A DNA stretch of 64,000 nucleotides from Actinomycetota bacterium (GTDB lineage: Bacteria; Actinomycetota; Geothermincolia; Geothermincolales; RBG-13-55-18). The position numbers and the translations under genes were made by a program. The stretch lies in contig JACIXC010000011.1 of NCBI GenBank assembly GCA_014360655.1, forward strand, positions 1 through 64,000. Direction: 5' to 3'. Below the pieces are notes generated by a model, which worked only from the letters and a program-made list of their open reading frames with translations, had not been told where the DNA came from and searched no databases. Shown one piece after another: positions 44,401 to 52,923 of this stretch (position 1 is the stretch's first letter; each line of letters starts with the position of its first letter).

Positions 44401-46357
44401 CGCCGAGGGCCCGCAGGGCTCCTTCTACCGCTTCCACTACGACTGCCGCGGCCTGCTCCAGGCCCTCTCCCTCCCGGGGGAGGCGGGGGAGATGGCCTGG
44501 ACCTACACCCTGGACGGGAGGCCCTCCTCCGTGTCCCTGACCCCGCGGGGGGAGGCCTCCCCCTCCGCCTCCCTCTCCTACTCCTACGACGCATACGGTA
44601 AAGTGGTGACCATGACGAGGCACATGGAGACCGCCGACCCCGCCTCGGGGACCTACGCCTACGCCTACGACCGCCTGGGCAGGCTCACGGGGGCGGATGG
44701 CCCCTCCGCCATGCCCGACTATTCCTACGCCTACGACCCCCGGGGGCCGCTGTCGCGAAAGACCGAGACCCCGCCGGCGGGGGACCCCGTCGTGACCGCC
44801 TACGCCTACGACGCCGCGGGAAGGCTCTCCTTCGAATACCGTCCCTCGGACCCGGCCGCCCACCTCACCGACTACTCCTGGGACCCCGCGGGGAGGATGG
44901 TCTCGGCCTCGGGCGAGCGCGGCATCTCCTCCCTTGCCTGGGACGGCCTCTCCCGCCTGGTCTCCGCCGCCACCCCCGGGGACGGGGGCACGGAGAGGGT
45001 CTCCTCCTACGCCTACGACCACCTGGGAAGGATGCTCGCAAGGGAGGAGAGGGAAGACGGCGCCTCCTCCTCCACCCTCCTTCTGCCCTTCGCCCTCACC
45101 CGGGAGACCGCGGCCCTCTACGACCCGGAGGGGGAGGGACCCGGCGCCCTCCTCTTCTCCTTCCTCTCCGGCCCCTCCGGCACCCGCCTTGCCCAGACCG
45201 ACCACAGGAAAGACCCCGGGGAGACCACCCACCCCTTCCGCTCCCCCCGCGGGGACGTCCTGGCCCTCCTGGACCGGGACGGGAACCCCACCCGGACCTA
45301 CGCCTACTCCCCCTACGGGGAGACGGAGGAGGGATACTCAGAAGAAGGCACCCCCTTCCTCTTCCAGGACGACTACCTGGACCCTGAGACCTCCCTCTAC
45401 CACATGCAGGCCCGCTGGTACGACCCCTGCTCCTCCTCCTTCCTCTCCCCCGACCCGGAGATGGGGGAGGCTTCCGACCCCCAGGCAAGGCTCCCCTACG
45501 CCTACTGCGCGGGAGACCCGGTATACAACTCCGACCCCTCGGGCAGGAGGCTCATCGAGGGCGAGGACGAGTCGGGCAGGATGATCACCTGGGCACCCAC
45601 CTCGTTCCTGCGGAAATATACCGCCGGGCGCGGGGAGACCATGAGCGGTTACTACAGAAGGAAGACGCAGGAGCGCAACATAAGGAAAGCCCTAGCAAAG
45701 GCCACAGCCGCCCTGACAGGACTCGCCCGGCCTTCCGATCTCTCCGAGCAGACAATCGCCGGCCTCACGGCGGCGGGGATAGACCCCTTGTCGTTCAAGA
45801 GGCACATGTTCTCCCAACTGCAGGAAGCCGTGGAAGACGGTCGCCTTGGCAAGGTACATAGCATGGTCATCGACATGGGGGAATCCCACCTCTTCACCGA
45901 GCAGGACCTGAGGTACTTCCTCTCCCGCACGAACATGAACCGGGCCATGCAGGAGGCCTACGTGCAGGTCTTCCACGAGGCCGAACAAGGGGCCTTCGAT
46001 ACCCCATACCTGGATTTCGTAGGTGCTTGGCGGTCAGGCAGGCTATCGCTCAACCTGACCGCTAACCTCGGATTTGTGGAATTCAACATCAACATATCAC
46101 ATAGAGGTTGGGATACTGACATGGCATGGTGCGCCAGCGTTCCAGGTGCATCCTTTACGGCCTCGTATGATCCATATCCTGAGAAGAAGATCATAAGGGC
46201 GCAAAGTATGCATGCCGGATATTTCGCGGGCGGAGGTGTGGAATTCGTTACCTACGAAGATGGATGCACGGGTATCATCGTGAGCGGTGGAGCAACATGG
46301 GGATTTGATCTTGGATGGCGTGGAAATCCTAGACATCTTGATGAGTTAGAGAGATAA
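41426..46357 (+). CDS. RHS/YD-repeat protein, 5'-truncated, with variable C-terminal domain (main copy B)
   Basis: The 1643-residue protein is built mostly of YD repeats (motifs such as YDLAGRVVKETDP and YAYDPAGRK) to about residue 1245. The conserved RHS core follows (about 1255-1371, ending YAYCAGDPVYNSDPSG), then a 270-residue C-terminal domain with LFTEQDLRYFLSRTN, GFVEFNINISHRGWD and GIIVSGGATWGF that I do not recognise. Starts such as TTG 41426 give no signal peptide or TcB-type N-terminus, and the frame is open back only to 41354, so the secretion end appears lost. RHS proteins form shells around a toxic C-terminal piece. Confidence 0.85.
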   Translation: MHEYGSPHAASVNSLDGSAYYVNRHIYDELGRLAETEYAIPAASYDPGTYDRGCNLGMKEVRYEDYNLLGQPTRIIEYLKDGGVYRVAKVTERAFSPQGDLASETVRDGADVICSLVTYEYDPQGRMTLERKWRNDAEAQERRLSYVNEGISRFKPACEYLSHHREGSTVYYEKRTTTFFYDGQTAAETSAELGHFSGSGFVVDDSSQKLTVSYSYHGGGTQAGRLHEKVTTGPRELGEGGALISGELERRRYAWNLNGLPAYECLVVGGAEVNKSVYGYDSLFRETARFEQVTYARGDGTLETRQVVTKYAYDPSGNRTLERPPGSGPGTRREYDLAGRVVKETDPSGAVKRYSYDLAGNLTGEIVEKWEGGEIVTTHAYDALSREVMVTRPNPDDPSSPILTSYSYGANAKRAETYEEKNPSLKKAVDYLYDPLGRLLSEKRHYEGGVAETLRAYDRCGNEVSLREPDTAEKVKEYDLAGRLLKVTARGVDLGERDGQGEPMLRDLTLEEYAYDPAGRKASSRAPYGSGASWEGTLTTYAYDGLSRELRVTQELEGENAVTSHAWEYEVVGAGAAVSHAVVSPEGLLTEMLIDQRGREIKRTLRPEGYPAREIWTAIGEYGEADGDNLRVETSHGPAPDAWTRREYDAAGRVARVSDAAGGEAARTYNERGLLTRETVRVDEDTTAVTCHAYDDLARETMTCRGYNGQGNPMEPRYFAYDIFGRKVSEWDAASAGRPAAFSYDLLDHLTAEARPIDGDTVLVKNYKRDRAGRMLSLSLATDTTPVREITYSGLGHPLAVVSHPGPAEDITVTYAWDAAGRMTRETDGAGNAWTYAYNRLGLLAESRDPLYDEETHPYAARMAYDREGRMTASVVSDGATAPDIVSSLSLTWLPTGEVDTRSFSDGAGGYAQEDYEYDDYGRLTSVSCPSGVTLSYSDYDPCSRPRALTFAMGGKTYSQTLSYTEGGALSSVTLPAGTTSYGYDDQGRLAHAEGPQGSFYRFHYDCRGLLQALSLPGEAGEMAWTYTLDGRPSSVSLTPRGEASPSASLSYSYDAYGKVVTMTRHMETADPASGTYAYAYDRLGRLTGADGPSAMPDYSYAYDPRGPLSRKTETPPAGDPVVTAYAYDAAGRLSFEYRPSDPAAHLTDYSWDPAGRMVSASGERGISSLAWDGLSRLVSAATPGDGGTERVSSYAYDHLGRMLAREEREDGASSSTLLLPFALTRETAALYDPEGEGPGALLFSFLSGPSGTRLAQTDHRKDPGETTHPFRSPRGDVLALLDRDGNPTRTYAYSPYGETEEGYSEEGTPFLFQDDYLDPETSLYHMQARWYDPCSSSFLSPDPEMGEASDPQARLPYAYCAGDPVYNSDPSGRRLIEGEDESGRMITWAPTSFLRKYTAGRGETMSGYYRRKTQERNIRKALAKATAALTGLARPSDLSEQTIAGLTAAGIDPLSFKRHMFSQLQEAVEDGRLGKVHSMVIDMGESHLFTEQDLRYFLSRTNMNRAMQEAYVQVFHEAEQGAFDTPYLDFVGAWRSGRLSLNLTANLGFVEFNINISHRGWDTDMAWCASVPGASFTASYDPYPEKKIIRAQSMHAGYFAGGGVEFVTYEDGCTGIIVSGGATWGFDLGWRGNPRHLDELER

Positions 46358-46402
46358 TATCGTCAACCCGCAATATTTAATGATAAGGTGGTGCTATAAA
46401 GC

Positions 46403-46819
46403 ATGCAGAAGGTCAAGATCGAGAGCGAGGAAGCTAAGCTCAGGGAATATGTATCTATACAGTTGAAGGACACATCCATAATATTAAGTCAAGGATATGC
46501 TACTTTGATGGGTTGGCGAGGGCCAAAACGCTGTTTTGTTTGCATCACTAATTCGCAGATTATTATTCTTTGGCTGGCAAAACGTTATAGCGAATACCAG
46601 GAAATGGATTATATAGATTATGAAGACATTGTTGCCGTGCGGTATAAGCTTGGCCTAATTATTCCTTTGATCGTATCGAAGATTTATAACCAAAAACCTT
46701 TTACGCCGCGACTGCGCATTTGCACAACTGATGGGAACCGACTATCATTTGCATTTGATAATCAGGATATTGCAAAGAAAATATATACAGAGCTTAGGGG
46801 AAGAATATCGAATTCATAG
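46403..46819 (+). CDS. PH-like domain protein, candidate immunity protein of copy B
   Basis: The 138-residue product starts at ATG 46403 after AAGGTGGTG. It shows alternating strands (VCITNSQIIILWL, DIVAVRYKLGLIIPLI, LRICTTDGNRLSFAF) and a final helix DIAKKIYTELR, the pattern of a bacterial PH-like fold. It is AT-rich and lies 45 bases after the RHS stop, so it is the natural immunity candidate. Function is inferred from position. Confidence 0.6.
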   Translation: MQKVKIESEEAKLREYVSIQLKDTSIILSQGYATLMGWRGPKRCFVCITNSQIIILWLAKRYSEYQEMDYIDYEDIVAVRYKLGLIIPLIVSKIYNQKPFTPRLRICTTDGNRLSFAFDNQDIAKKIYTELRGRISNS

Positions 46820-46885
46820 GGAACGGATTAAGGCACAAGGAGATGAGCACAGCAAAGCCCCCTCTTCTCCGGAGCTTTCTGGGAG

Positions 46886-48655
46886 CTACGCCTACGACCG
46901 CCTGGGCAGGCTCACGGGGGCGGATGGCCCCTCCGCCATGCCCGACTATTCCTACGCCTACGACCCCCGGGGGCCGCTGTCGCGAAAGACCGAGACCCCG
47001 CCGGCGGGGGACCCCGTCGTGACCGCCTACGCCTACGACGCCGCGGGAAGGCTCTCCTTCGAATACCGTCCCTCGGACCCGGCCGCCCACCTCACCGACT
47101 ACTCCTGGGACCCCGCGGGGAGGATGGTCTCGGCCTCGGGCGAGCGCGGCATCTCCTCCCTTGCCTGGGACGGCCTCTCCCGCCTGGTCTCCGCCGCCAC
47201 CCCCGGGGACGGGGGCACGGAGAGGGTCTCCTCCTACGCCTACGACCACCTGGGAAGGATGCTCGCAAGGGAGGAGAGGGAAGACGGCGCCTCCTCCTCC
47301 ACCCTCCTTCTGCCCTTCGCCCTCACCCGGGAGACCGCGGCCCTCTACGACCCGGAGGGGGAGGGACCCGGCGCCCTCCTCTTCTCCTTCCTCTCCGGCC
47401 CCTCCGGCACCCGCCTTGCCCAGACCGACCACAGGAAAGACCCCGGGGAGACCACCCACCCCTTCCGCTCCCCCCGCGGGGACGTCCTGGCCCTCCTGGA
47501 CCGGGACGGGAACCCCACCCGGACCTACGCCTACTCCCCCTACGGGGAGACGGAGGAGGGATACTCAGAAGAAGGCACCCCCTTCCTCTTCCAGGACGAC
47601 TACCTGGACCCTGAGACCTCCCTCTACCACATGCAGGCCCGCTGGTACGACCCCTGCTCCTCCTCCTTCCTCTCCCCCGACCCGGAGATGGGGGAGGCGC
47701 AGGACCCCCAGGCAAGGCTCCCCTACGCCTACTGCGCGGGAGACCCGGTGTACAACTCCGACCCCTCTGGCAGGACCTACATGGGGGACGAGGATGATGA
47801 GATCAACAAGACCCCCCTGGGAAGGCTCGCCGCGCTCCTGGGATACTCTTCAGTTGCCGCCATGCTCATGGGCCAAAGCGAAGGCAACAAGCGCCCGCTG
47901 GCACAGGCCGTACGCGAGAAGATAAACAAGATAAAAGCTGAAAAGAGAGCGGGAAAGAGCGCTGCTGCCCCCAACCCGGAAGGGACGTATATTGGTCCGC
48001 GCGAGCGGACGATATTTGAACCCGATTACGATCGGTATTTCTGGCATGATCCCTGGTTCTTTGAAAACGAGCCGAAACATGAAAGTTACCCCAACACCTA
48101 CACGGAATGGAAGTCGGTTCCCGTGAACACCTCCTCGCGAGACTGGAGGACATCACTCCGTCTCCTTTCGGCAATCGCTAAGGGCGTAGTCGCAGTATTT
48201 GCAGCGGGGGTAGGTCTTTACCAGGGTGCACTCGATGTGGGAGCTTCCGCCATCGAGGATGTCGGTTATGCCGTCACCTATTTCCAGCCGGTGGGCATCG
48301 CCTGGTGCCCCTATTTCTACGCGCCGAGGAGGGGTGGCATAAGTTCTTAGCCGAAATTACCCCAGACGCCGAAATAACTCATTACCCTATGGGCCCCAGC
48401 GATACCTATACCAAGGAACCCTTCAAACAATACCCGCGCGAAACCGACTATGCCTACGAATTGCCCCCCGGGACGCGTATCATCGTCTACCAGGGCCTGG
48501 AGGATTTCCTAAACCCCTACGGCAACCCTAAGAATGTTGTCGCCTATGCCTATCCGCCAAGCTTCACCCCGGACGAAACAGGGGTGCAGGAGAAGATGTC
48601 ACAGAACCCCAGTTTCATCGTACAGCCCGATGGCTCGCTGTTGAGGGTAAACTGA
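46886..48655 (+). pseudogene. Orphan RHS cassette C with a frameshift in the variable end
   Basis: From 46886 to about 47773 the DNA copies 44659-45546 of the main RHS gene with very few changes (YD repeats and core). It then switches to GRTYMGDEDDE and a different end. The frame that follows stops at 48348-48350 after APRRGGISS, while another frame starting in PRRG-like DNA (GWHKFLAEITPDAEIT...) continues to 48655. The two join if one G is added in GGAGGGGTGG (about 48328-48337). A helix-rich hydrophobic segment (LLSAIAKGVVAVFAAGVG) lies before the break. Confidence 0.75.
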
Positions 48656-48676
48656 TCAATAACGGAGGTTGATAAG

Positions 48677-49381
48677 ATGAGAATAAAGTGGCATAAAAGG
48701 GGAATCCCTGTCCTCTTGGCGATAGTTATGGTTATTTTACCCATGGCGCTAATGAATAGTTGCTCCAAGCATCAGGATTTAAGCAATGAGGCTCAAGTAT
48801 CAACAGAGGATATATTGTTAAAATGCGTTGATGCCATGAGAGAAAAGAAGAGTATGAAAATCATTAGTGAACAATGGTTCAGAAGTAATGGAGATATAGG
48901 TATTCAGAAGAAATCAGAAGTATATAGGACCTTTCCAGAAACCAGCCATACTGTCTACGAGCATGAGGGGCCAATCTACCCCGATGATATTGTTGAGGTA
49001 TGGCGCTTCGGGAAAGAGAAATATGTGCGTTATGGTGACGAAAGGATCGAAACTTCAATAGCAGAAGACAATGACATTTTCCCCGAGCTGAAACTATTAG
49101 AGATGGCCCAAGAAGCAGAATTTGAAAGAGTAGAAAACTTAGAAGGTGTAAATTGCTATGTAATTAACGCTAAAATGCCCCATGATTTAGTGGATGTTCG
49201 CAACGGTTATCTGCTCGCAAAATTCTATATTGATGAAAGAGACTATCTCCTAAGGAGATTGATAGTGGAAGACTACCCGATTAGATATTTTGACCAAGCC
49301 TATGATGACAGCTATGTGCAGTATTTGGACATATCGTATTCGGAATACGATCGCAGATTTGAGATAGTGCCACCCAAATGA
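48677..49381 (+). CDS. AT-rich lipoprotein, candidate partner of cassette C
   Basis: The 234-residue product has a basic, hydrophobic signal peptide (about 7-26) ending MNSC, a weak lipobox. The mature part is a mixed alpha/beta protein with DAMREKKSMKIISE and a later GVNCYVINAKMP stretch, a pattern similar to the LppX/LolA-like fold, though homology is uncertain. It follows cassette C by 21 bases. GGAGG is at 48664-48668. Immunity is inferred from position. Confidence 0.6.
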   Translation: MRIKWHKRGIPVLLAIVMVILPMALMNSCSKHQDLSNEAQVSTEDILLKCVDAMREKKSMKIISEQWFRSNGDIGIQKKSEVYRTFPETSHTVYEHEGPIYPDDIVEVWRFGKEKYVRYGDERIETSIAEDNDIFPELKLLEMAQEAEFERVENLEGVNCYVINAKMPHDLVDVRNGYLLAKFYIDERDYLLRRLIVEDYPIRYFDQAYDDSYVQYLDISYSEYDRRFEIVPPK

Positions 49382-49418
49382 GCGCCTTGTATTCTAGCTT
49401 TTCCAAAGAGCAAAGTGT

Positions 49419-50942
49419 TGCTGCTACTCGTACTACCCCTGCTCCCGCCCCCTCACCCTCCCCCTTGCTCCCGCGGGGGAGGGGACGCCCACCTCCTCCC
49501 TCTCCCACTCCTGCGACCCTTATGGCAGAATAGAGTCCATGGAAAGGGAGAGGGGAGGGAAGGATAGGGCTTCGGTCACCCGCGTCCACGTTCAAGGGGA
49601 CTGGATGGTAGAACGTTGCCCCTTCATCTCCGACCCCTCCGGCACCCGCCTTGCCCAGACCGACCACACGAAAGACCCCGGGGAGAGAACCCACCCCTTC
49701 CGCTCCCCCCGCGGGGACGTCCTGGCCCTCCTGGACCGGGACGGGAACCCCACCCGGACCTACGCCTACTCCCCCTACGGGGAGACGGAGGAGGGATACG
49801 CGGAAGAAGGCACCCCCTTCCTCTTCCAGGACGACTACCTGGACCCCGGAACCTCCCTCTACCACATGCAGGCCCGCTGGTACGACCCGGCCTCCTCCTC
49901 CTTCCTCTCCCCCGACCCGGAGATGGGGGAGGCTTCCGACCCCCAGGCAAGGCTCCCCTACGCCTACTGCGGAGGAGACCCGGTGTACAACTCCGACCCG
50001 GAAGGAAAGACCCCCAGGGACCTCGCCCTGGCCATGCGTAACCCCGCCCTGGCCGGGATGATCATGAAGAACCGGGCCCTCATGCTCGCCATCCTCTTGA
50101 AGCCCGGCAGCGGAAGGAAAGGCTCCTTTCTGGGCGGCCTCCTCGGCAACAGGAGAAGGGCGGAGGAGAAAGCGGAGAGGTCCGGTTGGCCCCTGATAGA
50201 TGTGAAGCCTCGCACGCAGGAACAACTAAACGCCCCCTTCATACCCAACGAGATAGCGGGAAGGTTCGGAAAAGCGGAGTTGTCTTTCATATGGATGTGG
50301 GCACTGGGCACGGGAAGGGGAGAAAGGCTGGACCCCTTCCTCAAGCTTCTTGGGGTTGAAAAGGAGGGGGGAGAGACCATACCCGAGTTCCTCGCAAACA
50401 TCGCCGGCGGCAAGGGGACATTCCTGAATAGAGTGCGAGTCAATTTCACCATGCTTTCCTTTCAGGAGAAGATCCTTGTCAGCTCCTTTTACAACCCGAT
50501 GACCCAGGAGCTGGACATAGAGAAGTTCGGGGCCATAACCGAGTTCTGCATGATGCGGGAGGTATACGACATAAAGCAACTTACCGAGGAATCCTGGGCG
50601 GGTAGAACACCTGTTTTGGGTTGGCTGTTCCGTAAAGCCATGACTCCCGCAAGGTGGGTAGAGTCCACCCTGACCCACCGGGCCGTGAACATCACCTACG
50701 GGCCCACCACTCTGCGCAAGATGATGCAAGCAGCACAACTCCTGAACTATGCGGTGGTGGAAAAAGATAGGTGGGAGGAAGCAGCCGCACAAATAAGCAC
50801 GCTTGGAGACTCCCCCAGTACAGGCGGAGTGCTTTTCAACGACCCCGTGTATCGACGTTTTGAAAATACTGTGCTCAGTGTTACCGCCGATTGGGCATCT
50901 GAACTCTTTAAGGTGTTCTATAAAGAGGGCAAGTTGGACTGA
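49419..50942 (+). pseudogene. Orphan RHS cassette D
   Basis: RHS-derived sequence begins at about 49419 (a shortened remnant resembling CSRPRALTF and SLSYSYDAYGK of the main gene). An ORF from ATG 49539 runs to 50942 through the core (RSPRGDVLALLDRDGNP, YAYCGGDPVYNSDPE), the same connector as cassette A (PRDLALAMRNPALAGMIMKN, shared to 50175) and a new end of about 255 residues. That end is mostly helical with LIDVKPRTQEQLNAPF and YKEGKLD. No secretion end is present. Confidence 0.75.
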
Positions 50943-50962
50943 TTGAGATAAGGGGTGATCTG

Positions 50963-51991
50963 ATGATGTCTTATATGAATAGGGATAGAAGGTTTATTGC
51001 AATCATCCTTATGTTCATCCTTGCTTATTCCTGTACGGCGATGGCGGCATGCGGGGGATTAGGAAAGAAATCTTCCGGCTATACATGGGAAAAGGTGCTT
51101 GAAAACCAGGGGTTAAGCCTCGTTGATATATCGATTCTTGACGAAAGCAATATCTGGGCCATCGATTGGGTGGATGAGGTAAATGGCTTATTTTCAAAAG
51201 CACCATTCTTTAATGGCAAAGGGTGGGATAAACAGTATTCATTTGAAGGTTCAATGTTAACCGATATATATATCTGTGACGTGCCCAACATTTGGGCTGT
51301 AGGAAGCTACAAGTTAGAAGAAGGCTTATACCCAGGAAGGATATTTTCTTATGACGGGCAATGTTGGCAGATGAGATTTGAAACTCAAGATAAATCAGGG
51401 CTGATAAGCGTAATCGTCTTAGATGAGAATCACGTTTGGGCGGCCGGAAAAGGCATCTATTTCTTCAATGGGTCGGAGTGGTCAAAGCAGTTTGAGTCAG
51501 CCGAGCGGCTTCAAAGCATTTATGCCCTGGATGCTGACGACGCTTGGGCGGTCAGCGAAAGCGGGATGATCTATCACTTCGACGGTTCCTCCTGGAGCGA
51601 ACAGCAGAGGCTGCATTTCCCCAATGAGAGATTCTTTATATCCCACGCACGGATGCATGCGCTTGATGAAAGTCACGCATGGGCAGCCCTCTACGACACG
51701 GAATCGGAGATAACCAGGATATTCTTCTTCGACGGCTCGTCCTGGGAGGAGCAGCTGGAACTGCCCAGGACCATGGTGGTCACGGGGATACATGCGCTGG
51801 ACGAAAAACATGTCTGGGCGAGCTGCGGCAACGCCTTTGGCAAGCAATGCCCCATCCTCTTCTTCGATGGAAGGGAGTGGAGCATACAGGAAGAGTGCGA
51901 CGAGTCCCTGATAGGAATAAAAGCATTAAGCGAGGATGAGATTCTTGCCGTGGGGGAAAGCGGAAGCATCTACAAGGGCAGGAAGGATTAA
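50963..51991 (+). CDS. Lipoprotein with repeated beta-propeller-like motif, candidate partner of cassette D
   Basis: The 342-residue protein has a hydrophobic N-terminus with possible lipobox Cys (MAACGG). It then carries repeats of about 40 residues with the pattern LDE-x-HVWA(A/V)G and I-x-FFDGSSWSEQ, at least five times (for example ILDESNIWAID, VLDENHVWAAG, ALDESHAWAAL, ALDEKHVWASC). Such repeats suggest a beta-propeller. It is AT-rich and follows cassette D by 20 bases. Role is inferred. Confidence 0.65.
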   Translation: MMSYMNRDRRFIAIILMFILAYSCTAMAACGGLGKKSSGYTWEKVLENQGLSLVDISILDESNIWAIDWVDEVNGLFSKAPFFNGKGWDKQYSFEGSMLTDIYICDVPNIWAVGSYKLEEGLYPGRIFSYDGQCWQMRFETQDKSGLISVIVLDENHVWAAGKGIYFFNGSEWSKQFESAERLQSIYALDADDAWAVSESGMIYHFDGSSWSEQQRLHFPNERFFISHARMHALDESHAWAALYDTESEITRIFFFDGSSWEEQLELPRTMVVTGIHALDEKHVWASCGNAFGKQCPILFFDGREWSIQEECDESLIGIKALSEDEILAVGESGSIYKGRKD

Positions 51992-52035
51992 GGCCGTCAA
52001 TGCTCATCACGGCAGGAAAGCAAAATGGGCATCCC

Positions 52036-52830
52036 AATCCTGCGACCCCTGTGGCAGGATAGAGTCCATGGAAAGAGAGTGGGGAGGGAAGGACAGGGCT
52101 TCGGTCGCCCGCGTTCACGTTCAGAGGGGACTGGATGGTAGAACGCCGCCCCTTCCTCTCCGACCCCTCCGGCACCCGCCTTGCCCAGACCGACCACACG
52201 AAAGACCCCGCGGAGACCACCCACCCCTTCCGCTCCCCCCGCGGGGACGTCCTGGCCCTCCTGGACCGGGCCGGGAACCCCACCCGGGCCTACGCCTACT
52301 CCCCCTACGGGGAGACGGAGGAGGGATACTCAGAAGAAGGCACCCCCTTCCTCTTCCAGGACGACTACCTGGACCCCGCCACCTCCCTCTACAACATGCA
52401 GGCCCGCTGGTACGACCCCTGCTCCTCCTCCTTCCTCTCCCCCGACCCGGAGATGGGGGAGGCGCAGGACCCCCAGGCAAGGCTCCCCTACGCCTACTGC
52501 GGAGGAGACCCGGTGTACAACTCCGACCCCTCTGGCAGGACCTACATGGGGGACGAGGGCTGGCTGGCCCAGGGGTATTCCCCCGAGATCGCCCTGGGCC
52601 TGGCCGTAACCGGCATGCCCATCCCCCTCAAGATAAACATGGACCAGGACATGGCGATAACCTTCTCCGTGAAGAACGGCAGAAAAGCCCGGGCAAAGGC
52701 GCAGAGGTCCTCTCAGCCCCCCTCCCCGCGTTACGGCTGGCAGGAGCTTTCCCGCCTCAACCCGGGATATATGCTGATCACCTACGCCTTCGACAGGCTG
52801 GGCAGAGCGAATAAGAGACACGGGCATTGA
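52036..52830 (+). pseudogene. Orphan RHS cassette E, truncated
   Basis: The segment copies the start of cassette D (TGCGACCCCTGTGGCAGGATAGAGTCCATGG against 49512 onward), but the frame from 52066 is broken by one extra base near 52120. An in-frame ATG is at 52135. Core motifs RSPRGDVLALLDRAGNP and YAYCGGDPVYNSDPSG lead to GRTYMGDEGWLAQ, a junction like cassette C, then a short end that finishes in a YD-like stretch, ITYAFDRLGRANKR. No partner gene follows; argC is next. Confidence 0.7.
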
Positions 52831-52863
52831 CATGACGTAAGCTCGCATATCCATGGCTGGGGC

Positions 52864-52894
52864 TTGACATGAGGACATAAATATGCATTATAAT
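52864..52894 (+). promoter_or_regulatory. Promoter of the arg operon
   Basis: A perfect TTGACA (52864-52869), a 19-base spacer and TATAAT (52889-52894). A second TATAAT at 52899-52904 is too far. Transcription would start near 52901, just before GGGAG at 52911-52915 and the GTG at 52924. Confidence 0.7.
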
Positions 52895-52897
52895 GCA
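52884..52897. promoter_or_regulatory. Putative ArgR operator (ARG-box-like palindrome)
   Basis: TGCATTATAATGCA is a perfect 14-base palindrome covering the -10 of the argC promoter. It resembles ArgR binding boxes (TGnATnnnnATnCA type). A partial second copy, TGCAATATAATGTA, begins 10 bases later at 52894. The argR gene is in the same operon. Confidence 0.6.
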
Positions 52898-52923
52898 ATA
52901 TAATGTAGATGGGAGTGATAATC

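Noticed and set aside
41288-45232. A 1314-residue open frame on the minus strand, antisense to the RHS gene
   Set aside because: Gly/Val-rich low-complexity translation produced by the high-GC repetitive RHS codons; no ribosome site, and the plus frame has clear YD-repeat homology.
48320-48345. Programmed -1 frameshift in cassette C
   Set aside because: No heptamer slippery site of the X-XXY-YYZ type or downstream pseudoknot is evident; mutation or sequencing error is simpler.
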